Assembly (NCBI GenBank): GCA_037039685.1
Contig: JAWNGF010000006.1
Location: 2,976,001 to 3,040,000 of the forward strand
Reading direction: 5' to 3'
DNA length: 64,000 nucleotides
Source of the DNA: Ceratobasidium sp. AG-K
Taxonomy: Eukaryota; Basidiomycota; Agaricomycetes; Cantharellales; Ceratobasidiaceae
In this document: positions 1 to 12,403 of the stretch, one piece after another
How positions within the stretch are numbered: position 1 is the stretch's first letter
How the letters are laid out: the number at the start of each line of letters is the position of its first letter
Program-made: the position numbers and the translations under genes
Notes under the pieces: generated by a model
Seen by the model: the letters and a program-made list of their open reading frames with translations, nothing else
What the model was told of the DNA's origin: nothing
The model's database searches: none

Positions 1-1424
1 CACACAGATCCTTCCAATGAGTATGTTAGTAACTCGCCATCTAGTTCATCGGCGCTCCAATCGGCGAACGTTTCCAAGTTTTTATCAAGGTATTTTATCA
101 TCGACTACATGTAAGAATTACACGGCCGACCAACTGGCAATGTAACTCGACAAGCCTCTCAAAGACTATACGATCCGTGTTTCCGCCTCGGTATTACCTC
201 AGCGCCTTGGTGGATACGCGGTTCGTTCAACCTGCGACAAGTGGTCAACATACTATTACATCACCCCTAGGTTTTGCAATATAACGGAAATGCACCGATC
301 CCCAACAAGCGCGGTCTTCCAGAAACCGAGTTGCCTACCAAAGTCAAGTGAATCGTATATACGACACCGCGTCCCAAGAACCCTTATGTCGGCTACGCTG
401 GGCAACCCATCGGCTCTGCCCGCGAACTGAGCCCCACCAATATCAAACCGTACCCCGCCAATCCCATCCATTGCCTTCCCCTGATCAAGTATATGCTTTT
501 CTAGTCGGCCGTAATGACCCGAGCCCTAACGTTACTTGGATTGCGACCGCTCGCCTAAACGCCCAGCGCAGCTCGGAGCTCGGGTGGTTCTTGAATAATC
601 AAACTTGGAAAGTGAGCAAGTCTGATGAGGTACCGCTGGTCATCGCTAACGAAACGTCGCAGGAACTGCCAGGTTCGGCCACGTCTGGCATATTCGATCC
701 TACTCAAGCAAAAGCCATTGCTCCTAAGCTACAGTTTACCACTCGCAAAAGGGGTATGTACCCCAATCTGTGCATTGCTACCCGCTGACTCAAGTAACCA
801 GCAATATGTTGACGTGATCATGGTGGTAACCAGTGGCAACCTATTCTTCCACTTGCCCCATCCGTAAGTTGTCCGAGGGATTTAGAGTTCTCGGTTAACA
901 TAAGCAATCCTACAGAATCCACAAGTACGGACCGAAAGGATGGTTCCTAAGGTGGGGGACCTGACGGATTCCCCTATAGCACCGTCGCTGAAGCCGCTGC
1001 CGCGGGTAGGATTTTCCACACCCGACCATGTACAGGTTATTGAGTCGTGTTTCTAGAGCTCACGGCACTTAACCTGGTGACCCACAATACCGGGATACGT
1101 TTGTCACACCTCCCGGATTGGGTGGCCAGAACTGGATCGCGTTCCGCTTCCAATCGACTGATCCTGGCCCAACTTTTATGAATTGTCACATTGGTGGGTC
1201 CAGCCCATTCGTATGCAATGCGTTTCTTCACATGGTTATATTTCCAGATCCTCATTTGGCTTTTGGAATGGCTGTTCTCCTGGTAGCCAGTAAGTATATG
1301 CGCCAAGCTACCTTTGGACATCCGCTGACCGGTTTCTTACAGCAAGGCGTCGACCAATGGCCAACTGTACTGGGGTACTATACGTCTTTGCAACATTGGG
1401 CTAGCAGGCCGGACTTAAGTCCGC
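1..1424 (+). pseudogene. Multicopper oxidase (laccase-like, AA1) relic, 5' end outside window
   Basis: Pieces of the second and third cupredoxin domains can be read in shifting frames: an LQYNGNAPIP block near 272-305, AFLVGRNDP near 497-525, NLFFHLPHP near 838-866, HPIHKY just after the 867-915 intron, FPYSTVAEAAA near 968-1003, then GGQNWIAFRF and DPGPTFMNCHI at 1119-1190. An intron at 1191-1241 joins the last block to DPHLAFGMAVLL. This order is the C-terminal half of fungal multicopper oxidases, which oxidise phenols or metals outside the cell. The copy looks dead. There are in-frame stops near 350 and 960 and frame changes near 470, 960 and 1060. Two copper-ligand motifs are damaged: the HxH that should close HPxHxH reads HKY, and the HCH of the trinuclear centre reads NCH. 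The sequence outside the window could hold the N-terminal half. Confidence 0.8.
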
Positions 1425-1747
1425 ACTTTTCCTTGGGGTTTCTGGGCTATGAAGTGATTTAAATTGAAAATTTGAATGTGATCATGGTTTCTGCAACGCA
1501 GAGTCGGGTGATCTGCGAGTGGAACCGGGCAAGAGCTGAGAACTGTATGAGTAACAAGTACTAGCACGAAGACGATGTGTTAAATAAAAGGTGCTCTATT
1601 GTCAATGGGCTCGTTCGACGGTACAAGACAATAAAAGTGCAGTACTAGCTGGTAAGCGGAAAGAAATCACTCCACGGGAGCATACAAAAGGAGGCTAAGC
1701 TACTCGAATCTAGGCAAAATCTCTAAAGAGACATGGGACATGAAGAC

Positions 1748-2905
1748 TTAGAGGCACTGGGAGTAGTACTCGTTGCTGAACTTGCAGGTGGATCCAGCAA
1801 CACAGGCGGTAGCACCAGTCCATCCACGTCCACCGCACTGAGCGTACTTGGCAGCGGTGGCACCGGCGGCACCGGTGGGGGCAGAGGCGGCGGCAGTGGT
1901 GGTGGTAGGCTTGACAGTGACAGTGGTGATCTTGGTGGGGGTAGACTGGGCAGTGGTCGTGGGCTTGGCGGAAGTGGTGGTGACAGGTTTGACAGCGGCC
2001 GATGTGGCAGGGGTGCTGCCGGCCGCCGGCTTGCCGATGAAACCTCCAGCAGAGATATCGGAGACAGCGCCACCAGGGGCAACATAAGTCTTGGGGTCAG
2101 AACCATAGATGTTGAACAAGATGCCCTTGTCGGTGTAGGTGTAAGCCTTGTTAAAGTCAACGCCGTTGGTGATGGTCTTGGAACCAGACGAGGTGACCTT
2201 GAACTGGATGCACTCCATGTATGCTTGCATGCCACGAGCAGAGTTCTGATCAAAGCGAGTATCGGCCTCATGGAGGGTGATGAACTCGGGGCGGAACAGG
2301 TATTCACCCGCCTTGAGGTCAGGAACAGTGACCGAGATCATGCCCTTGGCATTGATGACTTTGTTGGTAGCCTATATGCGGGAGTAATTAGCAAATGCCA
2401 CAAAGAGTGGTCGATCCCACGTACCCAGTCGTCGGTATAGCCCTGCGAGAATAGCTTGGCCCAGACTGCACCAGCGCCGTTGGAAGAGGTAGGGGCAACC
2501 CAGACCTGAGCAGGTCCAACGTGGCTCTTGTCCATGATATCATCACCACGGTTGTCGTGGCGCCCTAAGAGAAAGGTAAGCGGGAGCAAATGGAAGCAAA
2601 TGCCATACTTACACTCGAAAGTGATGACATCACCAGCCTTGACCTCGAGAGTCTTGGGAACAGCACGGTTGTTGACGTTGCAAGAGATGGCAGTGCCAGT
2701 AAGGTCCTTGACCGGGTTGTTGTTGGGAGGAGAACGAATGTAGCTGTTCGCACCGTTACCCTGGTCAACACCTAATAGACGGGTTAGAGACGTCGCCCAC
2801 GATGAGAGAAAGTAACATACCGTTGATCCAGACGTACTCGACAAGGCTGTGAGCAGAGACAGCCGAGGCAGAAGCCATAGCAGCAGCGAGGGCAAAGAAC
2901 TTCAT
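1748..2905 (-). CDS. AA9 lytic polysaccharide monooxygenase with C-terminal CBM1 (gene A)
   Basis: Four exons, complement(1748..2371, 2425..2564, 2613..2771, 2821..2905), give 335 residues in one frame. A signal peptide ends in AVSA, so the mature protein starts with His ([11 protein letters not shown]), as required for the copper histidine brace. The second brace histidine is in [11 protein letters not shown], and the axial tyrosine lies in QAYMECIQF (the QxY motif). After the roughly 230-residue catalytic domain come a Thr/Ala/Pro-rich linker and a cellulose-binding CBM1 with its cysteines ([20 protein letters not shown]). AA9 enzymes are secreted and cleave cellulose or related glucans oxidatively. 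Introns are 48-53 bases and sit at the same codon positions as in the copy at 11136-12403. A TATAAGA at 3061-3067 (minus strand) is a plausible core promoter. No damage is seen. Confidence 0.95.
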
Positions 2906-3060
2906 CTTGAAAGAGATAGTAGATTGAGTATTGGGACTAGCCAAATGGGGTGGTGCACTGCAGCAGAATAAGAGAGTGTATGAGAGCGAGTGTAGCGAAC
3001 GAGACCCGAAAGAGACTGAGAGAGAAAACTGTTGTGTCTGACTGGAGCAAAACGGCTCCT

Positions 3061-3067
3061 TCTTATA
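3061..3067 (-). promoter_or_regulatory. TATA-like box of AA9 gene A
   Basis: TATAAGA on the minus strand, about 155 bases upstream of the ATG at 2905. AA9 gene B has TATATAA at a similar distance (about 180 bases) from its ATG. Position and composition are the only support. Confidence 0.4.
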
Positions 3068-3515
3068 GTCATTCCAGGGCCTAGACGCGTACTTGAGACG
3101 TTCATGGGTGGCACGTGTCGAAAAGTCTCACAACGGCCGAATTGCCCAAGTCTTGGCGGAGCCCCGGATTCGCATGGCGACCAAAATTATTGCAAGAGGC
3201 ACATCTGCGTTTCCAACGAGTTTTTCAGCGGAGAAACATCCACCCTTTAGTGACAATTTACGCTCCGATCGTGGAAGTTGGATCGAAATGAGGGCTGCTG
3301 GTATGGCATATCGCCACGTGATCTTCTCGCGTTGAACTCTGTGGTCGTCAATCGTTCGTTGCCTCGTGTCAGACTCGATATGTGATTCTACCGACAATCA
3401 CTCGGTGATAGTTTGATGGCGATGCATTTCCGTAATATTTTGGTATCAAACACATTGCGTAACCCTACTAGATATGCGAGCAAGAAAACTGGGTAAACGT
3501 CCTTTTTTCCATTCC

Positions 3516-6500
3516 CTAGTGCCTCGTTGCCAACTGTCCGCGCATACATCAGCTCGTACCCCTAACAGGTATGCAGAAACTCACCGCCGACAAGAGGACA
3601 TCATAATCCGCCTTGGCCGCCTTGAGCACAAGCCTCATAAACTCCCTTGCCACATCGCTCTGCTCCCTCTCAAGCCGGTCGAGATTGTGAGACGACAATT
3701 TCCACACGACCGACACACGCTCTGCAACGACCGTGGCGTTTCGGGGTGACCTTGCCAACGCGGACAGCTCCCCGGCCAGCGTCCCAGCGGTCATTGACTA
3801 GGAGACTTTGAGCCCTGGCCATCAAACGCTAATATAAACGCACCTCTTGCACAGGGGCACTATGCGCGGCGAAATCATAATTCGCTTGCAGAACCCCGCT
3901 CTCGATCACGTACAGTCCATCTGGTGCGTCGCCCTGTTTCCAGAGCACGTCCCCCGCCTGAAGTTCCACCCGCGTAAAGTATGCGGCCAACTTGGACATG
4001 AGTTCCGTATCATTCGTATACGAGGAAAATGTCTTGAGCAGACAGAGGGCCGGTTCGCGCAGTGGAGCGTCGGGTGTTTCATCTTCAGGTAGTGTGCCAC
4101 TCCCATCATCGGCTAGGGGTCCATCATCAGCGCCAAGCAACGACCCTGGTAGCCTACTTGCCTCCAATCATCAACCGTTCTCCCGCATTGACCAAGTGAG
4201 ACCGGCGAGGCGAGTTGACATATGATGCGCCAAAGTCAAACGGTGATCTTAACTGGCCATTACGCTCCACGGGACCTATACCAAGTCAATTCCCGTCCAC
4301 CAAATTCTTGTTGGACTTACGTGCAGCAGGTTCCGACTGGGGCTCCTCCTTTCTCATCCGAGTCGAACTAAACCACGCCCGGAGATACGCATTCTCGGTC
4401 CACTCCATCGCTTCATTGAGCGTCCCAAAGACTTCGACCCCCGTCCCGCGGTCGGCCCACACATCAACCTGCTGAAGCGCCTTGCCCGCCGCCGAATCCG
4501 CCGTCACACCGCATATAATCAACGTCACACGCTTGACGGCCAACAATCTCTGGACGCGAACAAATGCTTCGGCCGAGGACATGTCCAGACCCCCGACGAG
4601 GGCAAGGTCGACAATCAAGAATCGAATGGGGCGCTTGTGCCAGTTTGCGATATCGATCAATTGGCTTCGATAAGCTTTGATCAGCAAGGGAATAGACACG
4701 GGATCGAGAGGCATACCGGATCGTGCCCTCGACATAGGTCACGCTACCAAAAAAGATCATGCCCTGTAGCCTTAGAATCGCCGTCTAAATCCCAGGCCAT
4801 CAGCGTATGAAATCGAGTCTAGGCGTGAACGCACCTGACACGCGACTTCTCGAATGTACTCTCTGTGGACGCTCGGCCGACGCACGGTCGACATTGACGT
4901 ATCTCCATAGTACAACGCACGAATGCATCGCCTTTTCGAGTTTTGCACCACGAAAAAGAAGCCTATGACACCGCATGAGCTCACTAACCGAGAAGTTGCG
5001 AGCAGACTCACAAGCAAGCACGATTCCAAACAGGACTCCAATGACAAAGTCGTACAACGACATGCAGAGCATGATGGCAATGATTGTGATATACTCCGAA
5101 CTAAATCCCAAGTCAGGACACTGCAAAACAGAAAGGGCACAACTTACGTGCTAACTCGGTGCCGGGTATCCCAAACAGACTGGTCCTCGTTAGCCCCGAC
5201 ATCCAACTAGTACCTAAGAAGCCCACCTCTTTAACCAAATCAATCCCCAAAACGAAAATCAAGGCGCCGACGACCATGACAGCTACAAGGTCATCAGCAC
5301 CAAACCTAGCGCATGATACTCGCACTCACGTATATAACTAATCGGCCCAGTTCCAATAAATAGCAACAAGACCGAACTCAACGCGAGCAAAAAACCAGCA
5401 AAGCGCGTTCCTCCACCCACACGATAAAACCTACTTTCATTAGTCAAGCTCACGGTGAATATGGTCAGACTCACAAGAGAGTATTGACATAGACCAAGTA
5501 ATTCGGCGCCACGCCAATCAACCCGGCCAACAAGTTGGAGATACCATGCGCGGTAAGTTCGCGGTTGGTATCGATATTGTCTTCGTTGAGCGAGACCGCA
5601 AGCGCAGGGACGTTTAGTGGGGGATGAAGAGTGTTGAAGAACAAGAGGGCCAGTTGGGTCGGCATACCAGCCCAGATTGCGGACCAGCTCGTTTGTTTAA
5701 AGTCTGCCCAACGTAAATAACCAAGTCAAGTACTGCCAAGTAGACTCACCGAACAGCGTCCAGAAATACCACCACGGCTCCGAACTCCCACCGACATCAA
5801 ACACCCAACCCCCAGACCGCAGCGTATCGAGGTCCACACCGATAATCGCAGTAACGACATAAAACACCACGCCAATCGCAATGAAGTCTACTCAAATCAG
5901 CCTAGCCCGCCCATATACCGGAGTGACTCACAAACAGGAAAGACAAGCTGATGATGTACTCGGTGCGTAATTACTCTCAACAGCACGGCCAGCCCAAAGG
6001 CCGGCAACCAGAGCGTGAGGTTCCGCTTATTGAGGAAATACAGCTTGAACGTGTCAAGGTTGTATTGGAACCCGCCTTCGTCATTGATTCCCGCTGCGAC
6101 CTCGAGGCTGGAACAAGTTAGTTACAGTCGATGAAAGAGAGCTCGACCCACCCAGTCTCGATCAAAAAGATCCCAACTCCGCCGATACATCCCACGAGAA
6201 TGTGCCTTGGGAAAAACCCGATGATCACACCGAGACGGAACACGCCAAGCAGCAAAAACGTCAAGCCTGTCGCACGTCAACACCCAGACTTGTCGCACCA
6301 CAAAGACATACCTGTCAGAATCGAACTGAGACAAAACGCGACCATCGTGGTGGCAATCACCGCCTTGGGGTTATCCTCGCCGACATGGGCAATGATACCG
6401 GTCGTGAGCATATGGAAAAATGGCTATACCACCTCAGCAAGAGTCCCAAGGAACAAGCGTAGTACTTACCACGACCTCGATCATCATACTCCCATTCGCG

Positions 6501-7841
6501 CCTTCAAACGCACTTCCCCCAAACGTATACACCATCTGGGCAACAAAGGTACTGCCGGCGGGCCATGTCAGCAACCGAGAATGAAGGCGAAAGCGCAGAC
6601 GAATAGGGCACGTGCGAACGTCAAACGCACGCGAGAGCGAGGATCGTCGGTGATGACGTCACGGGTAAAAAGTCAAAATGAGGTGGGATGCCGTAACCCC
6701 TCGGCAAATCACAAGCCAGTGGTGGATAAAAGTGGCGCACTCACGTTACAAAGAACATCGAGACGCCGATCCCGCCAAAGTTGAGGAACATTTCGCCGGC
6801 GGGGAACATGATCATCTGGGACGGGTCAGCTATGTCGAGTGCGAGGGACTAGACTTACACCATAGGAAACCCCATCGAGGACGTTGAGAAGCATACCCAA
6901 GACTACGGCAGGCAGAGTGGACAACATCAATGCGAGTCCGGCCTTGACGCTCTCAGGCTGGGCGAGTTCCCTACCCCGCTCCTTGGCATTGACGAGGAGA
7001 TTTTTAGCCGACTTCCAGGTGAGTTTGTTGGCGTCTGGGGTCGAGTGAATGGGAAGTGCGTCGGCAATAGTGATGGTGTCGTCGGTTGTCGAACGAGTGG
7101 CGCCATACGACGGCCGACTAGTCAGCAGCGCCGTCCTCTCTGAATTTAACGTCCCCTCGCTCGAGCTTTCTGCGGCGGGAAGTTCGCGGTCAGTCGCAAT
7201 GGGACTCTGGGCCTGTTCTCGCTCGGCGGCACGCGACCTCGAGCGCTCGCCCGCAATAAGCCTCGAGAGTCCACTGGGCTTGCCATGGTGCGCACGCAGC
7301 GGTCCACTCGTAGCCACGCCAACGCCCATTCCCACCATCTGCTCCTCGTCGACTTCGGGCATGGGGTCCAGCGTATCGAGCGGAGCCACGCCCTCCCGTC
7401 CTTTTCCCAGCGACGTCCCTAGCAAATGCGCCGACGTAGCGATGCGCGGTGGGGCATCCGCCGACAGCGACGATGAAAACGAGTGGGGCGTGAACATATC
7501 GCTCAGCCGAGCCGACGTTGCGCGTATGCGGTCTGGCGTATCGGACATGCGGGCAGACGCAGAGTGGGTCGAGGTATATGTAAACGACGGTCGGCGGGTC
7601 TGGCTACTGCATGTACGGACATTAGCACGCAATTAGACTACACAGGATGAGACAAGATGAGCCAATATCGTGGCACTAGATGCAAACCAGGGACTGCGCC
7701 AGCGATCGAAAACACGAGGACTCACAAAGACATCCCAATTGGGGTAGAGCTCACGACAGACACATCGTCACCAGGGCCGTCATCGTCGGTCACAACTACG
7801 TCAGGCGCTAGTCGCCCGCGCTCAGACGTCGTCGCAGACAT
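3516..7841 (-). CDS. SulP-STAS-cNMP transporter, Vsb1/YGR125W-like (probably vacuolar)
   Basis: A many-exon gene. Exon 1 starts at the ATG at 7841 ([14 protein letters not shown]), and splicing to the exon beginning near 7605 gives [14 protein letters not shown] in frame. A roughly 230-residue Ser/Arg-rich cytosolic N-terminus precedes the SulP membrane domain (about 6950-5470; for example [18 protein letters not shown] and a [17 protein letters not shown] block). Then come a STAS domain (4735-4330, with [20 protein letters not shown]) and a cyclic-nucleotide-binding-type domain (4130-3585, with [20 protein letters not shown] and [12 protein letters not shown]). Introns 3798-3843 and 3534-3584 are clear, and the last 18-base exon ends LATRH-stop at 3516. 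This SulP-STAS-cNMP order matches fungal vacuolar relatives of yeast Vsb1 (basic amino acid uptake) better than plasma-membrane sulfate permeases. The substrate here is not shown by sequence. The intron near 4100-4160 is not resolved. Confidence 0.85.
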
Positions 7842-9130
7842 GGTCAGTGAAGGGATTCCACCCCTCCGCAGTGACATTCTAGCCGATCATAAACACCCGC
7901 TCGCGGAAATTTTGACGTGCTTACCTGTGCTTCCCTATCAAGTTAGTCCCAGATCCACCAGAGCCCTCACGGCGTCTCAACTTATAGTGTCGCTAGTTGA
8001 CGATAAGCTTGTCCCATATGACGTTGGTCGGACATAACCTCACCGATAAGCACGTCACATGACCGAAGAAGGTGCCTGGAATGTTCTCGCCCCTGTTTCT
8101 CAACATTCTATGCCTGGTTCTGCGCAAAGCGCAGCTCCTTCGGTCCTAGTAAATTTTCGCTCGCCATTCAGTCGTGCTTCAAGCAACTCGACTGGCGGCC
8201 TATCGATGCGCGATTGGTAATGCACTTGCGTCGATCTTTTCACCGGCTCATGGTTTTGCCGAACCGGCCGAGTTCAGGCTCGCAAGCGACGCCTAGTCTC
8301 GACGCCTTTACTGTCGCCGTTTGTACATCTTTCAGGTTCATAGAATGCTGCGCCCAGGCTCAAAATTTTGTGGGTAGGTCATGCGTGTTCAAGGTTATGA
8401 GACTTGAACCTTTACCTGAATGTTTGTGGGCTGAAAATGTGCTCAAGTCAGTGAATTAGATCTCGATTAGAGCTTGATTGAAAATAATACGCGACAAGAA
8501 GGCTCTATTCAGGATTCGAAAATACACCTGTACACGGTAATCTAGGCTTGTCCAACTGGAGTTGTGGCTGTTCTGTCCGACCTCCGTTTGCTTCGGCCCC
8601 ACCACATAAGCGCTCAACCATAATTTTTACTTAGAGTTTTATCAGGGCAGGACAATAACTACCGAGATCAGCGAGGTGCAGGGCGCGAAATAAGGGACGT
8701 CGGGAGCCACTCGGTGGCGCAAAGAAGATCTTGTTGGACAAATGCAAACAGCGCACAAACAGCCGTGGACTAAATAACAGCGAGGTCACTGGTCTGCCCG
8801 CGAGCGAGTACGCTCAAGTATGGCGATTCTAAATACTATTTACATGAGCCTTGCAGAAACTACTATGCAAGCTCGACTCTGAGATTCCCCCGCATTCACA
8901 ATCGAGAGGTTTCTTGACCAGTTGGAGCCTGCCCCACTATATGACGGCAGTATCATAGGGACACACTCCCAGTGGTGCTCTATGATGTATGCGGCGTAAC
9001 TGCAAAGATATTTGCTGTATTCTATCTCAGTTGGGCGAATTCCCATGACTTGAACGTACCACGAATATCATCTTACTTGAGCCTGTACGTTGCGACCACT
9101 GCGAGTCTTGCCACGCAAGTACACAGGCGG
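7842..9130. other. Intergenic, no supported gene
   Basis: Upstream region of the SulP gene. Short open frames here lack family motifs and credible splice partners. No RNA gene or repeat was recognised. Confidence 0.5.
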
Positions 9131-9330
9131 GGTTGACATTAGAGCCGGCCAAACCTGACACACCAGCATTCTTCCCGTCAAACCACTATCCGCCTACTCA
9201 AACGCATACAACCTTCTCAGAATTTGCGGCTCACTCACTTCGCCAAAAGAGCACCCCGACTATCCCGTACTCGCCATTTCCCAGCCTCGCGCATCAGACT
9301 GCTATATTTAGCCTTTGCCAACCGTTCCAA

Positions 9331-9549
9331 ATGGCCAATCGAGGGATTCTCGCGATTGGAATTCCTCTCGAATTGGTCAACTATCCCGGCACGGGTCCGC
9401 GCATTCCAGACCTAACGATCCAACCGCATGCATACGAAACAGCTGACGCACAGGAACTCGTTGTCTATTTCCGTAACGTTAAATCAGCATCATTCGAATT
9501 CATTTCATTTGGTAGGCACGCGTTGTCGATCATTTGCGACTCGGTGTGA
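9331..9549 (+). CDS. Hypothetical protein, small or first exon
   Basis: An ATG at 9331 opens a frame reading MANRGILAIGIPLELVN, then PGTGPRIPDLTIQPHAY and LVVYFRNVKSASFEFISF, before a stop at 9549. A longer in-frame start exists at 9133, but its Pro/Ser/Thr-rich leader reads less like protein. A possible donor (GTAGGC) follows FISF at about 9512, so this may be the first exon of a longer gene, but no acceptor that keeps the frame was found. The family is not recognised, and it may be non-coding. Confidence 0.3.
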   Translation: MANRGILAIGIPLELVNYPGTGPRIPDLTIQPHAYETADAQELVVYFRNVKSASFEFISFGRHALSIICDSV

Positions 9550-10945
9550 CGCTTGCGTTTTGCCATGGCCTTACTCGTCTCCTACTGCATACGGGCCCGC
9601 ATCTAGCTGCTTAGCGCGCTTGAGCGGGCGGATGGCCAAGTAACACGTGTCGTACATTCAACCATATTACATACCAGGTTGAGGCTACCGCGACGACCAT
9701 CAACGGAAACAAGGCCAGTCAGGTCTGTGCCGACATGTGTAACACGTGAGCGAGAGCTCGGGTATGGACAAAGATTGATCCACGCCGTGAAGGATTTGTC
9801 CCAACCTGGATACTAGACGTGCCGTGAGGCCAAGAACCCGGGGATACATCCATCAAATTCAGCAAAGTCGTAGTCGTGCTCCTCATCGCTTCCAGCAGCT
9901 CTGCTTGCTTCCCGAAGTGACGCATCGAATATTTCAAAGATGTCCCATGTTTCTGGCCCGGTAAGTTTGGTGACTGGCAATGCACTGCAATACCCGGTGT
10001 ACCCGGGAGGCTAGAAAAAATACAGGTCCATAGCGTTCCCCGAGTGATCCAACTCGCAAACCTGTACAATATTGCTCTGATGGGTTATGATTGGGTCGAC
10101 CTGATTTTTTGGCTAGCAACCACGGCAACTCAAGCCTATATGCGCATGCCGGCGGGATGATTGACGGCGAAGCGGTTCCGCCCCTAGTCTTCGCAATACA
10201 CGATTCGATCGCGAAGCGAAATTACTTACACGTGGATACCATGCATATGAGGCTCACAACAAGAATTCAAACGAAGAAAGGGGCGCTTTGCCGAGCGTAT
10301 GTGGAGTTTTCTGGAGTCCATTGGCGGCAGGGAACAGGAGAGTGAAGTAGAGGAGGTCTCTGACTTCCTGATTGAAGTTCACTCAGCAGGATTTGTGCAA
10401 AGTTACAGATGAGTTTACGAGATGTCAGGCACATTCATTTCTTGTGGGTTCGCCTGTCACGTGATGCCTGCCGAGAATGGAAATTCGGCGGCCCGATGCT
10501 CCCCGGTGTTGCCATGTTTCCCAATCTGAAATTCTCGTAACCTGGCCTGCCACCGCCGATTCGCCAATCAGCCAGTGTTGTCTCTGCTGCGTCGTGGAAT
10601 GTCGCGGAGCACCTGCATAAATCTACCAACAGTCGGGCAGACAACTACAGCGACCGAGTATTACAGTGATGACGGCACTTCATCGTTGGCCAAGTGATTA
10701 CCTTTGATAATATTTACGTTGCCTGGATACGTACTGGCGGACTATCGTCGGAGTCTTGATACTTACATTAGGCAGGGACCTAAATGAAAGAGCTTGCACC
10801 AGGTCAGGGACATCTCATTTCACTGAAACTGGCCGGTCGCAAAGCCTCTTGCTTCTCTTCGTAGCATCCAATCTTTGCCTCATCCTCATCTCCATCTGGA
10901 CCCTGTCGCCATGTGCCTCCCACGCGTCGCTTGCCACCCCTGTTG
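9550..10945. other. Intergenic, nothing recognised
   Basis: Open frames on both strands are short and without motifs. The right end is the CT-rich promoter of AA9 gene B. Confidence 0.45.
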
Positions 10946-10949
10946 CGCA

Positions 10950-10956
10950 TATATAA
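10950..10956 (+). promoter_or_regulatory. TATA-like box of AA9 gene B
   Basis: TATATAA about 180 bases upstream of the ATG at 11136, followed by a pyrimidine-rich leader typical of strongly expressed fungal genes. Supported only by composition and by the comparable box in gene A. Confidence 0.45.
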
Positions 10957-11135
10957 CTCGAGCTTCATTCGCCATTCAGCAACACAAGCACTTTCTCTTC
11001 TCGGTTCCTTCTCCTGTTTGCTAGACTGCAACAACACATTCTCTCACCCTACGCTCACTTTGACTCTCGTTCGCTGCGCTAGTCTGCCACTACCTTTTTC
11101 AAGCAAAAGAAACAACTCGCTAGTCGAAGTACATC

Positions 11136-12403
11136 ATGAAGTTCTCCACTGTCGCTGCTGCTCTCGCTTCGGCCTCGGCTGCCTATGCTCACTCGCACAT
11201 TTATGCCGTCCACATCAACGGTACGCTAACTCATTCAAAGCCGTTTCCTATTTTCTCACTACGGCACAGGTGTTGACCAGGGTGATGGCCGCAACCAGTA
11301 CATCCGCTCGGCTCCCAACAACAACCCGGTCAAAGATCTCTCTAGCTCCTCCGTTGCTTGCAACGTCAACAACGTCGCTGTTCCCAAGACTCTCGAGGTT
11401 GCCTCGGGCGACCAGATCACCTTTGAATGTACGTAGCTTCCACATATCTTACGGCTGCTTATTGACCTTCTGAACAGGGTACCACGACAACCGCGCTGAC
11501 GACATCATGGACAAGAGCCATGTCGGCCCCGCCCAGGTTTACGTTGCCCCCACCTCGTCCAACGGCGCTGGTGCTGTCTGGGCCAAGCTGTTCTCCCAGG
11601 GTTACACTGACGACTGGGTGCGTTCGTTGCCACGGCCTCTCTCTTCGAGCAGTTGCTAATTTTTCTTGTTGCGCATACAGGCAACCAACAAGGTCATCAA
11701 CGCCAAGGGGATGGTAACTGTCACGGTTCCCGACCTCGAGGCTGGCGAGTACTTGTTCCGTCCCGAGTTCGTCACCCTCCACGAGGCTGATGCACAATTC
11801 GCCGTCAACCCCGCCCGTGGCGTCCAGCTCTACATGGAGTGCATCCAGTTCAAGATCACCTCTTCTGGCTCCAAGACCATCACCGATGGGATTGACTTCA
11901 AGACCTCCTACACCTCCACAGATCCTGGTCTGTTCTTCAACGTCTACGGCTCCGACCCCAAGAGCTACGTCGCCCCTGGTGGTGCCATTTCGTCGATCTC
12001 TGCTGGTGGTTCCATTGGTCTCCCGGCTGCCGGCAGCAAGCCTTCCACCACTGCTGCTGCCCCTACCTCGACTGCTGCTGCTCCCACGACCACCGCCGCT
12101 GTCGCTACGACCACAGAAGCTGCCGTTCCCACTTCCGTCTCGACGACCCGTGCTTCCATCCCCACGAGCAAGATGACCACCGTCACCATCCGCTCGTCCA
12201 GCACCGTCGCAGCTCCCTCTGCCACTGCTCCCGTCGAGACTCCCTCCGCATCGTCTTGCCCCACTGCTCCTTCCACCGGCAACTCGGGTGCCACGGTCGC
12301 CAAGTGGTACCAGTGCGGTGGCATCAACTACACCGGCTCTACCAACTGCGTCTCGGGCACGACCTGCACCGTCCAGAACCCTTATTACTCCCAGTGCCTC
12401 TAA
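11136..12403 (+). CDS. AA9 lytic polysaccharide monooxygenase with C-terminal CBM1 (gene B)
   Basis: Exons 11136..11220, 11270..11428, 11478..11617 and 11681..12403 give 368 residues. The first three exons are the same lengths (85, 159, 140 bases) as in gene A. The signal peptide ends ASAAYA, and mature His1 begins [12 protein letters not shown]. The second copper-brace histidine is in [11 protein letters not shown], and the axial tyrosine is in QLYMECIQF. The linker is longer than in gene A (about 90 residues rich in Ala, Thr, Ser and Pro) and leads to a CBM1 with [15 protein letters not shown] and YYSQCL. Predicted role: secreted, copper-dependent oxidative cleavage of cellulose. It is transcribed in the opposite direction to gene A. 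The two are paralogues from one ancestor, separated by the SulP gene. Confidence 0.96.

Noticed and set aside
1733..2440. Long plus-strand open frame rich in Gly, Ser and Asp
   Set aside because: Antisense of the AA9 gene A last exon; the Gly/Ser bias is the reverse reading of its Ala/Thr linker codons.
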